A DNA stretch of 64,000 nucleotides from Shimia sp. Alg240-R146. GTDB taxonomy: Bacteria > Pseudomonadota > Alphaproteobacteria > Rhodobacterales > Rhodobacteraceae. The position numbers and the translations under genes were made by a program. The notes below the pieces were generated by a model, which did no database searches, was not told where the DNA came from, and worked only from the letters and a program-made list of their open reading frames with translations. Location of the stretch: assembly GCF_947331465.1 (NCBI RefSeq), contig NZ_CAMZOK010000001.1, positions 620,001 through 684,000 of the forward strand, given 5' to 3'. Shown one piece after another: positions 28,802 to 38,251 of the stretch (positions are counted from its first letter, which is position 1; every line of letters starts with the position of its first letter).

Positions 28802-29329
28802 GTGACGGACACGGTGAGCGAATTGGTGGCGCAGTTGCGTGGGGCGGCTAAATCCGAGACAGCGCGGGCAGAAATCAAGGCGCTGTTGGAGGAGGCCGTG
28901 GCCGATCCTGTGGCGTTTGGCGACGCGCTTCCGACGTTTGAAGACGATGACGTGATCCTGTTTGAGGACGAGACCGTGTCGATCTGGCATTGCCGGTTTC
29001 AACCGGGCAAGACCGTGCCGCCGCACGATCACAAGATGCTCGCAACGATTGCGGTGTATCGCGGTGCAGAGCGAAACGATTTTTATGAGCGCGGCGCAGA
29101 CGGCGGCCTGCAGAAAAGCAGCGAAGTCAGGCTGGGCGCAGGCGATGTTTTCCAGATTGGGCCAAGCGCCATTCACGCCGTAGGCTGCGCCAGTCAGGAG
29201 CCATGTTGTGGCATTCACGTCTATCTTGGCGCATTGACCAAGGTAGATCGTTCTTTGTTTGACCTAAGCGATGGCGCTGCGCTGCGCTTTACCGATGAGA
29301 ATTACTTACGGCTGGTTGCAGACGATTAA
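28802..29329 (+). CDS. Cysteine-dioxygenase-like cupin protein
   Basis: The 175-residue single-domain cupin has an iron-site pattern of thiol dioxygenases: PPHDHKM (His75, His77), a third histidine at IHAVG (His125), and HVYLG near residue 139. Possible substrates include cysteine or 3-mercaptopropionate, or it may act on another small thiol. The start is GTG at 28802, and another GTG 12 bases downstream is possible. Its 3' end overlaps the convergent DUF1285 gene by 4 bp. It is divergent from hyi across 185 bp with no obvious operator. Confidence 0.7.
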   Translation: MTDTVSELVAQLRGAAKSETARAEIKALLEEAVADPVAFGDALPTFEDDDVILFEDETVSIWHCRFQPGKTVPPHDHKMLATIAVYRGAERNDFYERGADGGLQKSSEVRLGAGDVFQIGPSAIHAVGCASQEPCCGIHVYLGALTKVDRSLFDLSDGAALRFTDENYLRLVADD

Positions 29330-29910
29330 GTGAGGTCTGAAGCCGGGATCATCGGGAAGAAGACGCCAGAAGAGCGCACGCCGAACCAATCGGTGCCCTC
29401 TATCGTTTGTTCCTCGCCCAACTCAACCATCCGGTAGAAAGTCTTGCGGTCAATCTTGGCCTCAAGATTGGCGCGGATCGTGACATAAGGCGCGGGGTCT
29501 TCGCCGTTGATGTCCACGCGGATCGGATTGTCCGGCCCTGCAGTGGCGGTTTCACCAATGTGGGTTTCAAAGGTCAGGGTTTGGTCTGCGCCACTGCCCG
29601 CGACAGTGAAGTCCTGCGCCACGAAGGGCGCGTCTTCGACAATGATGCCGACTTTCTCGACGGGCGTGACCAAAAAGTAGGCGTCACCGTCTTTGCGCAA
29701 AATTGAGCTGAAGAGTTTAACCATGGGAAGGCGGTTGATCGGGCCGCCTTCGTGATACCACGTGCCGTCACGGGCAATTCGCATGTCGATATTGCCGCAA
29801 AAAGGCGGGTTCCACAGGTGCACCGGCGCCGGTCCACGCTGTTTCACCGCTGCGGTCGCGGTGGCTGCAAGATCATTTACCGAGGGTTTCACGGGAAATT
29901 GTGCGCTCAT
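29326..29910 (-). CDS. DUF1285 family protein
   Basis: The 194-residue cytosolic protein has an unknown biochemical role. It carries the DUF1285 pattern HLWNPPFCGNIDMRIARDGTWYHEGGPINRLPMVKLFSSILRKDGDAYFLVTPVEKVGIIVEDAPFVA followed by an all-beta C-terminal half ending VRSSGVFFPMIPASDL. I chose MSAQFPVKP at 29910 because this matches the usual N-terminal length; ATGs at 29922 and 29955 are in frame. It is divergent from the MoxR operon with about 70 bp between starts. Confidence 0.78.
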   Translation of the reverse strand: MSAQFPVKPSVNDLAATATAAVKQRGPAPVHLWNPPFCGNIDMRIARDGTWYHEGGPINRLPMVKLFSSILRKDGDAYFLVTPVEKVGIIVEDAPFVAQDFTVAGSGADQTLTFETHIGETATAGPDNPIRVDINGEDPAPYVTIRANLEAKIDRKTFYRMVELGEEQTIEGTDWFGVRSSGVFFPMIPASDLT

Positions 29911-29978
29911 TGTTTTTGCCATTTCATCTGCGCGGGATAAGGTCACTGTAAGCATATAGACCTGTCAGGAGAAATGTC

Positions 29979-30986
29979 ATGAGCGAAGACGCCGATCTGG
30001 TCGTGGAAATCGAAGCGCTGGGCGAAAAACTGGCGGCTGCCAAGGCGGCGATTACACGGCGATTTGTCGGACAGGAGAGGGTCGTCGACCTGACGCTGTC
30101 GTCCCTTTTGTGCGGCGGACACGCTTTGCTTATTGGCCTTCCGGGCCTTGGCAAGACGCTTTTGGTGGACACGTTGTCGACTGTTATGGGCTTGAACGGA
30201 AACCGCGTGCAGTTCACGCCCGACCTGATGCCTGCCGATATTCTGGGCTCCGAGGTTTTGGAGAAAGGCAAAGGCGGCACCCGCGAATTTCGATTCGTCC
30301 CGGGGCCGATTTTTTGCCAACTCTTGATGGCGGATGAGATCAACCGCGCCAGCCCGCGCACACAATCCGCGCTTTTGCAGGCGATGCAGGAGAAGCAGGT
30401 GACCGTGGCCGGCGAAGATCGACCGCTGGATGCGCCATTTCATGTGCTTGCGACGCAGAACCCGATTGAGCAGGAGGGTACCTATCCGCTGCCTGAGGCA
30501 CAGTTGGACCGGTTTCTGGTGCAGATCGACGTGCCGTATCCGGATCGCGACACCGAGCGCGACATTCTTTTGGCAACCACCGGTGTGCAGGAAGACGAGG
30601 CGCATCAGGTGTTCACCGGCGAGGAATTGATTGCGGCGCAGACATTGCTGCGGCGGATGCCGGTGGGCGAGAGCGTGATGGAACTGATCCTTGATCTGGT
30701 GCGGGCGTGCCGACCCGATGATCCGAGCGCCAGCGAAGCGGTGCGTGATCATGTAAGCTGGGGGCCAGGGCCACGTGCGGCGCAGGCCTTGATGATGACC
30801 GTGCGGGCGCAAGCCTTGTTGCATGGGCGTTTGGCACCCAATGCACAGGACGTTGTCGACATGGCGGGTCCGGTGCTGAGCCACCGGATGGCGCTGACAT
30901 TTGCGGCGCGGGCGCGCGGCGAGTCGTTGGCCGGTTTGATCGAAGAAACGGTGCGTCGGTTTGACAGCGTAGGAGCTGCCGCGTGA
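29979..30986 (+). CDS. MoxR family AAA+ ATPase
   Basis: The 335-residue MoxR ATPase is thought to act as a chaperone with VWA/DUF58 proteins. Walker A is GLPGLGKTL, Walker B LLMADEINRA, and sensor 1 is in ATQNPIEQEGTYPLPEAQLDRF. CAAGGAGAAATGTC precedes the ATG. It is the first gene of a tightly overlapping four-gene operon with a DUF58 gene and two large membrane proteins. This layout is common in alphaproteobacteria, with a poorly known envelope or stress role. Confidence 0.92.
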   Translation: MSEDADLVVEIEALGEKLAAAKAAITRRFVGQERVVDLTLSSLLCGGHALLIGLPGLGKTLLVDTLSTVMGLNGNRVQFTPDLMPADILGSEVLEKGKGGTREFRFVPGPIFCQLLMADEINRASPRTQSALLQAMQEKQVTVAGEDRPLDAPFHVLATQNPIEQEGTYPLPEAQLDRFLVQIDVPYPDRDTERDILLATTGVQEDEAHQVFTGEELIAAQTLLRRMPVGESVMELILDLVRACRPDDPSASEAVRDHVSWGPGPRAAQALMMTVRAQALLHGRLAPNAQDVVDMAGPVLSHRMALTFAARARGESLAGLIEETVRRFDSVGAAA

Positions 30987-31855
30987 GCCAAAACGCCCAT
31001 CTGCGCAGCAAAGCTGAGGCTGAGGCAGCACGCCTGCCGCCCCTTTTGGCGCAGGCGGAGCATCTGGCCGGCACGGTTTTGTTGGGCGAGCACGGGCGAC
31101 GGCGGTCGGGACTGGGCGACGATTTCTGGCAATACCGCCCCGTTCAACCCGGCGACAGTTTGCGCATGATTGACTGGCGGCGGTCGGCCAAATCGGACGC
31201 GCAATTTGTGCGCCAACGCGAATGGCAAGTGGCGCAGTCGGTGATGCTTTGGGTGGATGCGGCACCCTCGATGCGGTTTGCCAGCGTCAAAGATGGCGTC
31301 ACCAAACGAGACCGCGCCCGTGTTCTGGCGCTGGCGGTGGCAATTTTGCTGATCCGCAGCGGCGAACGGGTTGGCCTGACGGGCACACTTTTGCCGCCGC
31401 GCCGTGGTGAGGGGCAGATTTTGCGCCTGACAGAAATGTTTTTGCGCGACGAGGACGGCGATTACGGCACGCCCGAGACAAAGGCGATGCTGCCCCATGC
31501 GAGGGCGTTGTTTGTGTCTGATTTCATGGGCGACTTTGACGCGTTTTCCGAAGCGCTGACCAAAGCAGCGGATCGCGGGGTGCGCGGCGTTTGTTATCAG
31601 GTGCTTGATCCGGCTGAGGAGGATTTCCCATATCGGGGGCGGGCTGTATTTGAAAGCATGGGTGGCACGTTGGCCCATGAAACCAGGAAGGCCGACGATT
31701 TGCGTCAGCGTTATATTGACCGGTTGGCGGAGCGGCGTGAGGCTTTGCGCCATCTGTGTCGGGTGACGGGTTGGCAATATGGCACGCATCATACCGGTGA
31801 CAGTGCGCAGTCGGCGTTGCTTTGGTTGCATCGGGCGTTGGAGAACCGTGGATGA
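30983..31855 (+). CDS. DUF58 domain-containing protein
   Basis: The 290-residue protein partners MoxR-type ATPases. The DUF58 signature is clear: GRRRSGLGDDFWQYRPVQPGDSLRMIDWRRSAKSDAQFVRQREW. A VWA-like stretch follows (SVMLWVDAAPSMRF). Its start overlaps the moxR stop (GTGA), and its stop overlaps the next start (ATGA), so the operon is translationally coupled. Confidence 0.9.
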   Translation: MSQNAHLRSKAEAEAARLPPLLAQAEHLAGTVLLGEHGRRRSGLGDDFWQYRPVQPGDSLRMIDWRRSAKSDAQFVRQREWQVAQSVMLWVDAAPSMRFASVKDGVTKRDRARVLALAVAILLIRSGERVGLTGTLLPPRRGEGQILRLTEMFLRDEDGDYGTPETKAMLPHARALFVSDFMGDFDAFSEALTKAADRGVRGVCYQVLDPAEEDFPYRGRAVFESMGGTLAHETRKADDLRQRYIDRLAERREALRHLCRVTGWQYGTHHTGDSAQSALLWLHRALENRG

Positions 31856-34608
31856 TGTTTGGTCTCGCCATAGGGTTCACAACGCCGGTTTTGTTGGCGG
31901 CATTGGTGGTTTTGCCGATCCTGTGGCTGATTTTGCGGGCTATACCACCTGCGCCCGTGAAGCGCCTGTTTCCCGGTGTCGTGCTGTTATTGGGGCTGAG
32001 CGACGACGACACGGTGACGGATCGCACGCCGTGGTGGCTGTTGGTGCTACGCATGTTGGCGCTGGCGGCTGTGATCATCGGATTGGCCGGCCCCTTGCTC
32101 AACCCGCAGGATCGCGAAGACGGGCGCGGGCCGTTGTTGGTCCTGATGGATGGCAGCTGGGCTTCGGCCAGCGATTGGGACGCGCGGCGCGCGATGGTGG
32201 ACGCGTTGCTTGATGAAGCGGCGCGCGATGGACGCGTGGTGGCATTGCAGCGGTTGAGCGCGCCAGAGGAATTGCGGTTTGCACAGGCCGACGTTTGGAA
32301 GGCGCGCATGGCGGGCGTTCTGCCAGCGCCTTGGGCGGCAGATGTGGAGACCCACAAAGGATTTGCAGACTCGCTTGGTGATCAGGCGTTTGACACCATT
32401 TGGCTATCGGATGGATTGGATCGCGATGGACGTGGCGATGTTTTGGCGGCCTTGCAGGCGCGTGGCGATGTGCGCGTGGTGCAGACCGGACGCGGAGCGT
32501 TGGCGCTGGCACCGCCGCGCTATGAGGATGGCAAAGTGATCCTGACCGCCAAGCGCACGCAGGCGGCTTTGCAACGCGAGATCACTGTGCAGGCCATTGG
32601 GCTTGATCCGGCGGGCACCGAACGGGTGCTGGCGGCGTTGCCTTTGACGTTTGAGGCGGGGGCTGCGGAAGCTGAGAACGCGCTGTCGCTGCCAAGTGAA
32701 TTGCGGGCGCGGGTGACACGGTTTGAGATTGCGGGGCTGCGTTCGGCCGGCGCAGTGAGTTTGAGTGACGACAGCCTGCGCCGCCGCGAGGTGGCGTTGA
32801 TTGCAGGGCGTGAGGATCGCGAAGGCCTGCAGCTTTTGTCGCCGCTGCATTATCTGCGGCAGGCTTTGGAGCCGACGGCCGATGTGTTGGAAGCCGCGTT
32901 GACAGACATTCTGCCGGCCAACCCCGATGTGATCGTTCTGGCGGATGTGGCGGTTTTGTCTGAAGGCGAGACTGCGGCGATGCTGGACTGGCTGGATCAG
33001 GGTGGTTTGCTGTTGCGGTTTGCCGGACCAAAACTGGCGGCGAGCGAGGTCAGCCGGTCCGAGGAAGACCCGTTGATGCCGGTGCGGTTGCGCGCGGGTG
33101 GGCGCAGCATTGGCGGGGCGATGAGTTGGGGGGAACCCAAGTCGCTGGCGCCGTTTGATGTGGACAGCCCGTTTTACGGACTTTCGGTGCCGGATGAAGT
33201 CACCGTCACTGCTCAGGTCATGGCACAGCCGGATCCAACCTTGGCGGATCGTGTGATCGCCGCGCTGAGTGACGGCACGCCATTGGTGACGCGCAAAGCT
33301 GTGGGTCAGGGGCAAGTGGTTCTGGTGCATGTCACCGCCAATGCCCAGTGGTCGGGGTTGCCGTTGTCGGGGCTGTTTGTGCAAATGCTGGACCGCTTGG
33401 CCGTGTTGAGCGCAACAAGTGCGGATGCAGAAGAACGTCTGGCGGGTACAACTTGGCAGCCCGTGAAAGTGCTGGATGGATTTGGACGGCTGGAGGATGG
33501 CCAGACCTTGCCGGGTGTGGCGGGTGAAGCGATGCTAGAACAGCCGCTTAGCGCGGAGTTGCGTCCTGGATTGTATCGTGACGGAGATCGGTTGATGGCG
33601 CTGAATGTTGTGCGCGATGAGGATACGTTGGCACCGGTGCGTTGGCCTGTGGATGTGCCGGTTGAGGGGCTGCGCGGTGCGGTGACAACCGATCTGTCGG
33701 GCTATTTTCTGGCGGCGGCGCTGATCATGTTGGCGGCGGATGTGTTGGCGTCATTGGCCGTGTCTGGCCGACTTTGGAGCGCGCGGGTCGCATCGGTTGT
33801 TGTAGCGACGATGATTGCGGTCAGTGGCGGTTCCGACGCGTTGGCGCAGTCGGCGGATGTCTTGGTGGACCATGCACAAGAGGTCACTCTGGCCCACATT
33901 ATGACCGGCGACAAGCAGGTGGACGACGTGGCCTTTGCGGGTATGCGTGGGTTGGGCAATGTGCTCAACTTCCGCACATCGGTGGAGCCCGGGCCGCCAG
34001 CGTCGGTGGATCTGGAACGCGATGAGCTGGCGTTTTATCCCTTTCTTTATTGGCCCATTACGCCGGACCAACCCACGCCAAGCCGCGACGCTTACGCCAA
34101 GCTGAACCAATATTTGCGCTCGGGCGGGATGATCTTGTTTGATACGCGCGATGGTGATGTTGCGGGGTTCGGGGCCAGCAGTCCAAACGGGCGCAAGCTG
34201 CAAAGTCTTGCAACGGGGCTGGATATTCCGCCACTCGATCCGTTGCCGTCAGACCACGTTTTGACGCGTACGTTTTACCTGTTGCAGGATTTTCCGGGTC
34301 GATACGGGAGCGATGAGGTCTGGGTTGAGGCCGCGCCGCCGGATGCGGTGCTGATCGAAGGCATGCCGTTTCGCAACCTCAACGATGGCGTGACGCCGGT
34401 GGTGATTGGCGGCAACGACTGGGCGGCGGCTTGGGCGCGGGATGCGCGTGGCAACACAGTCTATCCGATTGGGCGAGGCCGCGCCGGAGAGCGGCAACGC
34501 GAGCTGGCCTACCGGTTTGGTGTGAACCTTGTGATGCACGTGCTGACGGGCAATTACAAAAGCGATCAGGTGCATGTGCCTGCGTTGCTGGATCGGTTGG
34601 GCCAATGA
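31852..34608 (+). CDS. BatA/DUF4159 domain-containing membrane protein
   Basis: The 918-residue protein has two N-terminal membrane helices of BatA type (GFTTPVLLAALVVLPILWLILRAIPP; WWLLVLRMLALAAVIIGLAGPLL) followed by a VWA-like region (LLVLMDGSWASA). A third hydrophobic segment near residues 620-640 (GYFLAAALIMLAADVLASLAVSG) precedes a C-terminal DUF4159 domain (FAGMRGLGNVLNFRTSVEPGPPASVDLERDELAFYPFLYWP; GGMILFDTRDG). DUF4159 belongs to the class I glutamine amidotransferase-like fold. It overlaps both neighbours by 4 bp, and ATG at 31852 is chosen for that reason. Confidence 0.88.
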   Translation: MMFGLAIGFTTPVLLAALVVLPILWLILRAIPPAPVKRLFPGVVLLLGLSDDDTVTDRTPWWLLVLRMLALAAVIIGLAGPLLNPQDREDGRGPLLVLMDGSWASASDWDARRAMVDALLDEAARDGRVVALQRLSAPEELRFAQADVWKARMAGVLPAPWAADVETHKGFADSLGDQAFDTIWLSDGLDRDGRGDVLAALQARGDVRVVQTGRGALALAPPRYEDGKVILTAKRTQAALQREITVQAIGLDPAGTERVLAALPLTFEAGAAEAENALSLPSELRARVTRFEIAGLRSAGAVSLSDDSLRRREVALIAGREDREGLQLLSPLHYLRQALEPTADVLEAALTDILPANPDVIVLADVAVLSEGETAAMLDWLDQGGLLLRFAGPKLAASEVSRSEEDPLMPVRLRAGGRSIGGAMSWGEPKSLAPFDVDSPFYGLSVPDEVTVTAQVMAQPDPTLADRVIAALSDGTPLVTRKAVGQGQVVLVHVTANAQWSGLPLSGLFVQMLDRLAVLSATSADAEERLAGTTWQPVKVLDGFGRLEDGQTLPGVAGEAMLEQPLSAELRPGLYRDGDRLMALNVVRDEDTLAPVRWPVDVPVEGLRGAVTTDLSGYFLAAALIMLAADVLASLAVSGRLWSARVASVVVATMIAVSGGSDALAQSADVLVDHAQEVTLAHIMTGDKQVDDVAFAGMRGLGNVLNFRTSVEPGPPASVDLERDELAFYPFLYWPITPDQPTPSRDAYAKLNQYLRSGGMILFDTRDGDVAGFGASSPNGRKLQSLATGLDIPPLDPLPSDHVLTRTFYLLQDFPGRYGSDEVWVEAAPPDAVLIEGMPFRNLNDGVTPVVIGGNDWAAAWARDARGNTVYPIGRGRAGERQRELAYRFGVNLVMHVLTGNYKSDQVHVPALLDRLGQ

Positions 34609-36647
34609 CCGGAAACCTGTTGTTTGATCCGATTGTGCCGATCTGGTTGTTGGTCGCATTGGCGGCCTTGAGCGGGATCGCGGTGTCGATTGCATTGTGG
34701 CGCGGTTTGACGGGCTGGGCGTTTCGCGCCTTGGCGGGGCTGGTGATTTTGGCCGCTTTGGCGGGGCCTGTGTTGCAGACCGAAAATCGCGCGCCATTGA
34801 GTGATATTGTGCTGATGTTGGTGGACCAAAGCGCCAGTCAGAGGCTGGATGACCGATCAGAGCGGACCGAAGCGGCGGCCACCGCGATGGCGGCGCGGTT
34901 GGGCGCGCGCGACAACACCGAAGTGCGGCGCGTGGATGTGGGCGATGGTCTGAATGACGCCGGAACCGAGATGATGGCGGCGTTGAACGAAGCGCTGGCA
35001 CAGGAACCACGTGGCCGCGTCGCCGGCGTGGTCGCACTGAGCGATGGCGTGGTGCATGACATGGATCTGGCGCCAGAGCTGCCCGCGCCGTTTCATTTGC
35101 TGCACACAGGACGGGACAGCGATTGGGACCGGCGGTTGAGCGTCAAAAACGCGCCTGCCTTTGCCATTCTGGGCGAGCCTGTGACACTGACTTTGCGGGT
35201 TGAAGACAGCGGCGCGGCGCCAACCGGCGTGGCCCGCGCGCCGCTTTACATCTCGATTGACGGAGACACGCCGCAGGAATTCATGGTGCCTTTAGGGCGC
35301 GATATCGAGCTGCCGGTGACTCTGCCACATGGCGGGCGCAACGTGATCCAGTTTTCGGTGCCGTTTGAAGAAGGCGAGTTGACGGATCGCAACAACGCGG
35401 CGCTGGTGCAGATCAATGGCGTGCGCGACAGGTTGCGGGTTCTGCTGGTGTCGGGCGAGCCGCACCAAGGCGCACGGACGTGGCGCAATCTGCTGAAATC
35501 GGATGCCTCGGTTGATCTGGTGCATTTCACCATTCTGCGTCCCCCTGAAAAGCAGGATGGCGTACCGGTGGCAGAGTTGTCGTTGATCGCCTTTCCGACG
35601 CGGGAACTGTTTATGGAGAAGATTGACGATTTCGATCTGATCATTTTTGACCGCTATCAGCGGCGCGGGATATTGCCCGCGCTCTATCTGGAAAACGTGG
35701 CGGATTATGTGCGCAAGGGCGGGGCGGTTTTGGTGGCCGCTGGACCGGATTATGCCAGCGCCGACAGCATCTATCGCTCTCCATTGGCGCAGGTGTTGCC
35801 GGGCAGCCCGACAGCGCGGGTGATGGATCAGCGGTTTGTGCCGACGGTTTCTGATGTTGGCGGGCGGCATCCGGTTACCGCGGGGCTGCCGGATGCAGGC
35901 AATTGGGGCGCGTGGCTGCGGCAGGTTGAAGTGGCGCCGGAAGCGGGTGATGTTCTGATGACCGGTGCCGAGGACAGCCCGTTGCTTGTGCTCAACCGTG
36001 TTGGGGAAGGGCGTGTGGCTCTGTTGGCTTCCGATCACGCGTGGCTTTGGGCGCGGGGCTATGATGGTGGCGGGCCGCAGCTTGAGATGTTGCGGCGGTT
36101 GGCGCATTGGATGATGGGTGAGCCGGAGCTGGAGGAAGAGGCGCTGTGGGCTGAGGCCACCGGCCAGCGGATGCGGATTGTGCGTCGCTCCTTGGAGGAG
36201 GACGTAGGGGATGTGCAAATCACCACGCCGTCGGGCGAGGTTGTGTCGCTGCCGCTGGAAGAGACAACGCCGGGGCGGTTTGAGACGGTTTATGACGGGG
36301 CCGACATCGGGCTTTATCGACTTGTGAACGGCGATGAGACCGCGGTGATCGGACTGGGCCCCGCCGCGCCACGTGAGTTTGAAGAAACGCTGGCCAGCGC
36401 GACCGTGCTGGCGCCCATGTTGGAGGCCACCAATGGCGGCGATTGGGCCTTGGTGGATGGCGTGCCGGCGGTGCGCGATGTGCGGGCCGGACGGCCGGCG
36501 ATGGGGCGCGGATGGATCGGAATCACGCCACGCGGCGCGTTTGAGACCTTGGACGTGGCGCGCACGCCGTTGTTGCCTGCTTGGGCGGTGCTGTTGTTGG
36601 CGTCGCTTTTCATTGTGGCGGGCTGGCTACGTGAGGGGCGGCGGTAG
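34605..36647 (+). CDS. Large membrane protein with VWA-like and amidotransferase-like domains
   Basis: The 680-residue last gene of the MoxR operon has two N-terminal membrane segments (VPIWLLVALAALSGIAVSIAL; FRALAGLVILAALAGPVL), then a VWA-like strand with VDQSASQR. A beta-rich region leads to a class I amidotransferase-like region (RVLLVSGEPHQGARTWRNLLKSDASVDLVHF; LIIFDRYQRRGILPALYLENVADYVRKGGAVLVAAGPDYA). A final membrane helix near the C-terminus (LLPAWAVLLLASLFIVAGWL) leaves the bulk outside the membrane. Its ATG overlaps the preceding stop. The function is not known to me. Confidence 0.85.
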   Translation: MTGNLLFDPIVPIWLLVALAALSGIAVSIALWRGLTGWAFRALAGLVILAALAGPVLQTENRAPLSDIVLMLVDQSASQRLDDRSERTEAAATAMAARLGARDNTEVRRVDVGDGLNDAGTEMMAALNEALAQEPRGRVAGVVALSDGVVHDMDLAPELPAPFHLLHTGRDSDWDRRLSVKNAPAFAILGEPVTLTLRVEDSGAAPTGVARAPLYISIDGDTPQEFMVPLGRDIELPVTLPHGGRNVIQFSVPFEEGELTDRNNAALVQINGVRDRLRVLLVSGEPHQGARTWRNLLKSDASVDLVHFTILRPPEKQDGVPVAELSLIAFPTRELFMEKIDDFDLIIFDRYQRRGILPALYLENVADYVRKGGAVLVAAGPDYASADSIYRSPLAQVLPGSPTARVMDQRFVPTVSDVGGRHPVTAGLPDAGNWGAWLRQVEVAPEAGDVLMTGAEDSPLLVLNRVGEGRVALLASDHAWLWARGYDGGGPQLEMLRRLAHWMMGEPELEEEALWAEATGQRMRIVRRSLEEDVGDVQITTPSGEVVSLPLEETTPGRFETVYDGADIGLYRLVNGDETAVIGLGPAAPREFEETLASATVLAPMLEATNGGDWALVDGVPAVRDVRAGRPAMGRGWIGITPRGAFETLDVARTPLLPAWAVLLLASLFIVAGWLREGRR

Positions 36648-36733
36648 GTGTCGTGTTGGCTTTGATCCAAAAACCTGTTCCCCCTGCGGCATGCACGCGG
36701 TAGAACGTCGCAAAGCAGTAATCGGAGCCCCCT

Positions 36734-38251
36734 ATGACACCGCCCAAACCCGTTGTTTTGTGCATTCTGGACGGGTGGGGTGTCTCTGACGACACCGCTG
36801 CCAACGCGCCGTTTCTGGCCGCCACGCCGAACTTTGATGCGATGATGGCGGACTGCCCGAATGCGACGCTGATCACGCATGGGCCTGACGTGGGCTTGCC
36901 AAGCGGGCAGATGGGCAATTCCGAAGTGGGCCACACCAATATTGGCGCGGGTCGTGTGGTGGCGATGGACTTGGGTCAGATTGATCTGGCGATCGAAGAT
37001 GGCTCGTTTTTTAACAACGCTGCGCTGCAAGATTTCATTGCGACGCTCAAGAAAACCGGCGGGACTGCGCATCTGATGGGCGTGATTTCGGACGGCGGCG
37101 TGCACGGCCACCTGAGCCATGTTCTGGCTGCGATCAAGGGTGTGACAGATGCCGGTGTTCCTGTGGCATTGCACGCGATCACCGACGGGCGCGATGTGGC
37201 GCCAAGTTCGGCGCTGGGCTTTGTTGAGACGCTGATGGCCGCGCTGCCAGATGGAGCGAAAGTCGCAACCGTTGCAGGGCGGTATTTTGCAATGGACCGC
37301 GACAATCGTTGGGAGCGTGTCAGCACGGCGTTTGATGCCTGGGTTGGCGCCAAAGGGCTGGTGGCAACCAGCGCCAAGGAGGCTGTTGACGCGGCCTACG
37401 AGCAGGATCAAAGCGATGAATTCATTCCGGCCACGGTGATCGGCGATTATGCGGGGGCCAAGGACGGCGACGGGTTTTTCTGCCTGAATTTCCGCGCGGA
37501 CCGTGCACGCGAAATCCTTGCGGCGTTGGCGCAGCCGGGTTTTGACGCCTTTGACGTGCCCGCGCGTCCGCAATGGGCGGCGGTGCTGGGAATGGTGAAC
37601 TATTCCGACGCGCACAACGGGTATATGACCACGGCCTATCCCAAGCAGGAAATCACCAACACTTTGGGCGAGTGGGTCGCCAAGGCTGGCAAAACCCAGT
37701 TCCGTTTGGCGGAAACCGAGAAATACCCGCATGTGACGTTTTTCCTGAACGGCGGAGAAGAAACGCCGTCACAGGGCGAGGATCGTTTTATGCCGAAGTC
37801 GCCCAAGGTGGCGACGTATGATTTACAGCCCGAGATGTCTTGTGCCGAAGTCACAGAGCAATTCGTGGCGGCGATCGCGCATGGCTATGACCTGATCGTC
37901 ACGAACTATGCCAACCCCGATATGGTGGGCCACACCGGCAGCCTTGAGGCGGCGACGGCGGCTTGCGCGGCAGTGGACGAAGGTCTTGGCAAGGTGCGCG
38001 CCGCGCTTGAGGTCGCGGGGGGCGTGATGATCGTGACCGCGGATCACGGCAACTGTGAAACCATGGTAGATCCGGTCACCGGTGGGCCACACACGGCACA
38101 CACGTTGAACCCTGTGCCGGTGATTTTGGTGAATGGACCTGAGGGGGCATCGCTGCGCAAGGGGCGGCTGGCCGATCTTGCGCCGACGTTGCTGGAATTG
38201 ATGGGGCTGGAGTTGCCTGAGGAAATGACCGGAGAGAGCCTGATAACGTGA
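36734..38251 (+). CDS. gpmI: 2,3-bisphosphoglycerate-independent phosphoglycerate mutase
   Basis: The 505-residue metal-dependent enzyme of glycolysis interconverts 3- and 2-phosphoglycerate. It has VLCILDGWGVSDDTAANA at the N-terminus, the catalytic serine in GQMGNSEVGHTNIGAGR near residue 62, the transferase insert (HAITDGRDVAPSSALGF; GRYFAMDRDNRWERV), and the metal block FIVTNYANPDMVGHTG-like and TADHGNCE. The stop overlaps the next start. It begins a gpmI-envC-ctpA series in which cell-division genes follow a glycolytic gene, a conserved alphaproteobacterial order. Confidence 0.96.
   Translation: MTPPKPVVLCILDGWGVSDDTAANAPFLAATPNFDAMMADCPNATLITHGPDVGLPSGQMGNSEVGHTNIGAGRVVAMDLGQIDLAIEDGSFFNNAALQDFIATLKKTGGTAHLMGVISDGGVHGHLSHVLAAIKGVTDAGVPVALHAITDGRDVAPSSALGFVETLMAALPDGAKVATVAGRYFAMDRDNRWERVSTAFDAWVGAKGLVATSAKEAVDAAYEQDQSDEFIPATVIGDYAGAKDGDGFFCLNFRADRAREILAALAQPGFDAFDVPARPQWAAVLGMVNYSDAHNGYMTTAYPKQEITNTLGEWVAKAGKTQFRLAETEKYPHVTFFLNGGEETPSQGEDRFMPKSPKVATYDLQPEMSCAEVTEQFVAAIAHGYDLIVTNYANPDMVGHTGSLEAATAACAAVDEGLGKVRAALEVAGGVMIVTADHGNCETMVDPVTGGPHTAHTLNPVPVILVNGPEGASLRKGRLADLAPTLLELMGLELPEEMTGESLIT

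Noticed and set aside
32404..33384. 326-codon minus-strand frame in the MoxR operon
   Set aside because: It is antisense to the BatA/DUF4159 gene, with low-complexity His/Arg/Gln-rich product and no ribosome site.
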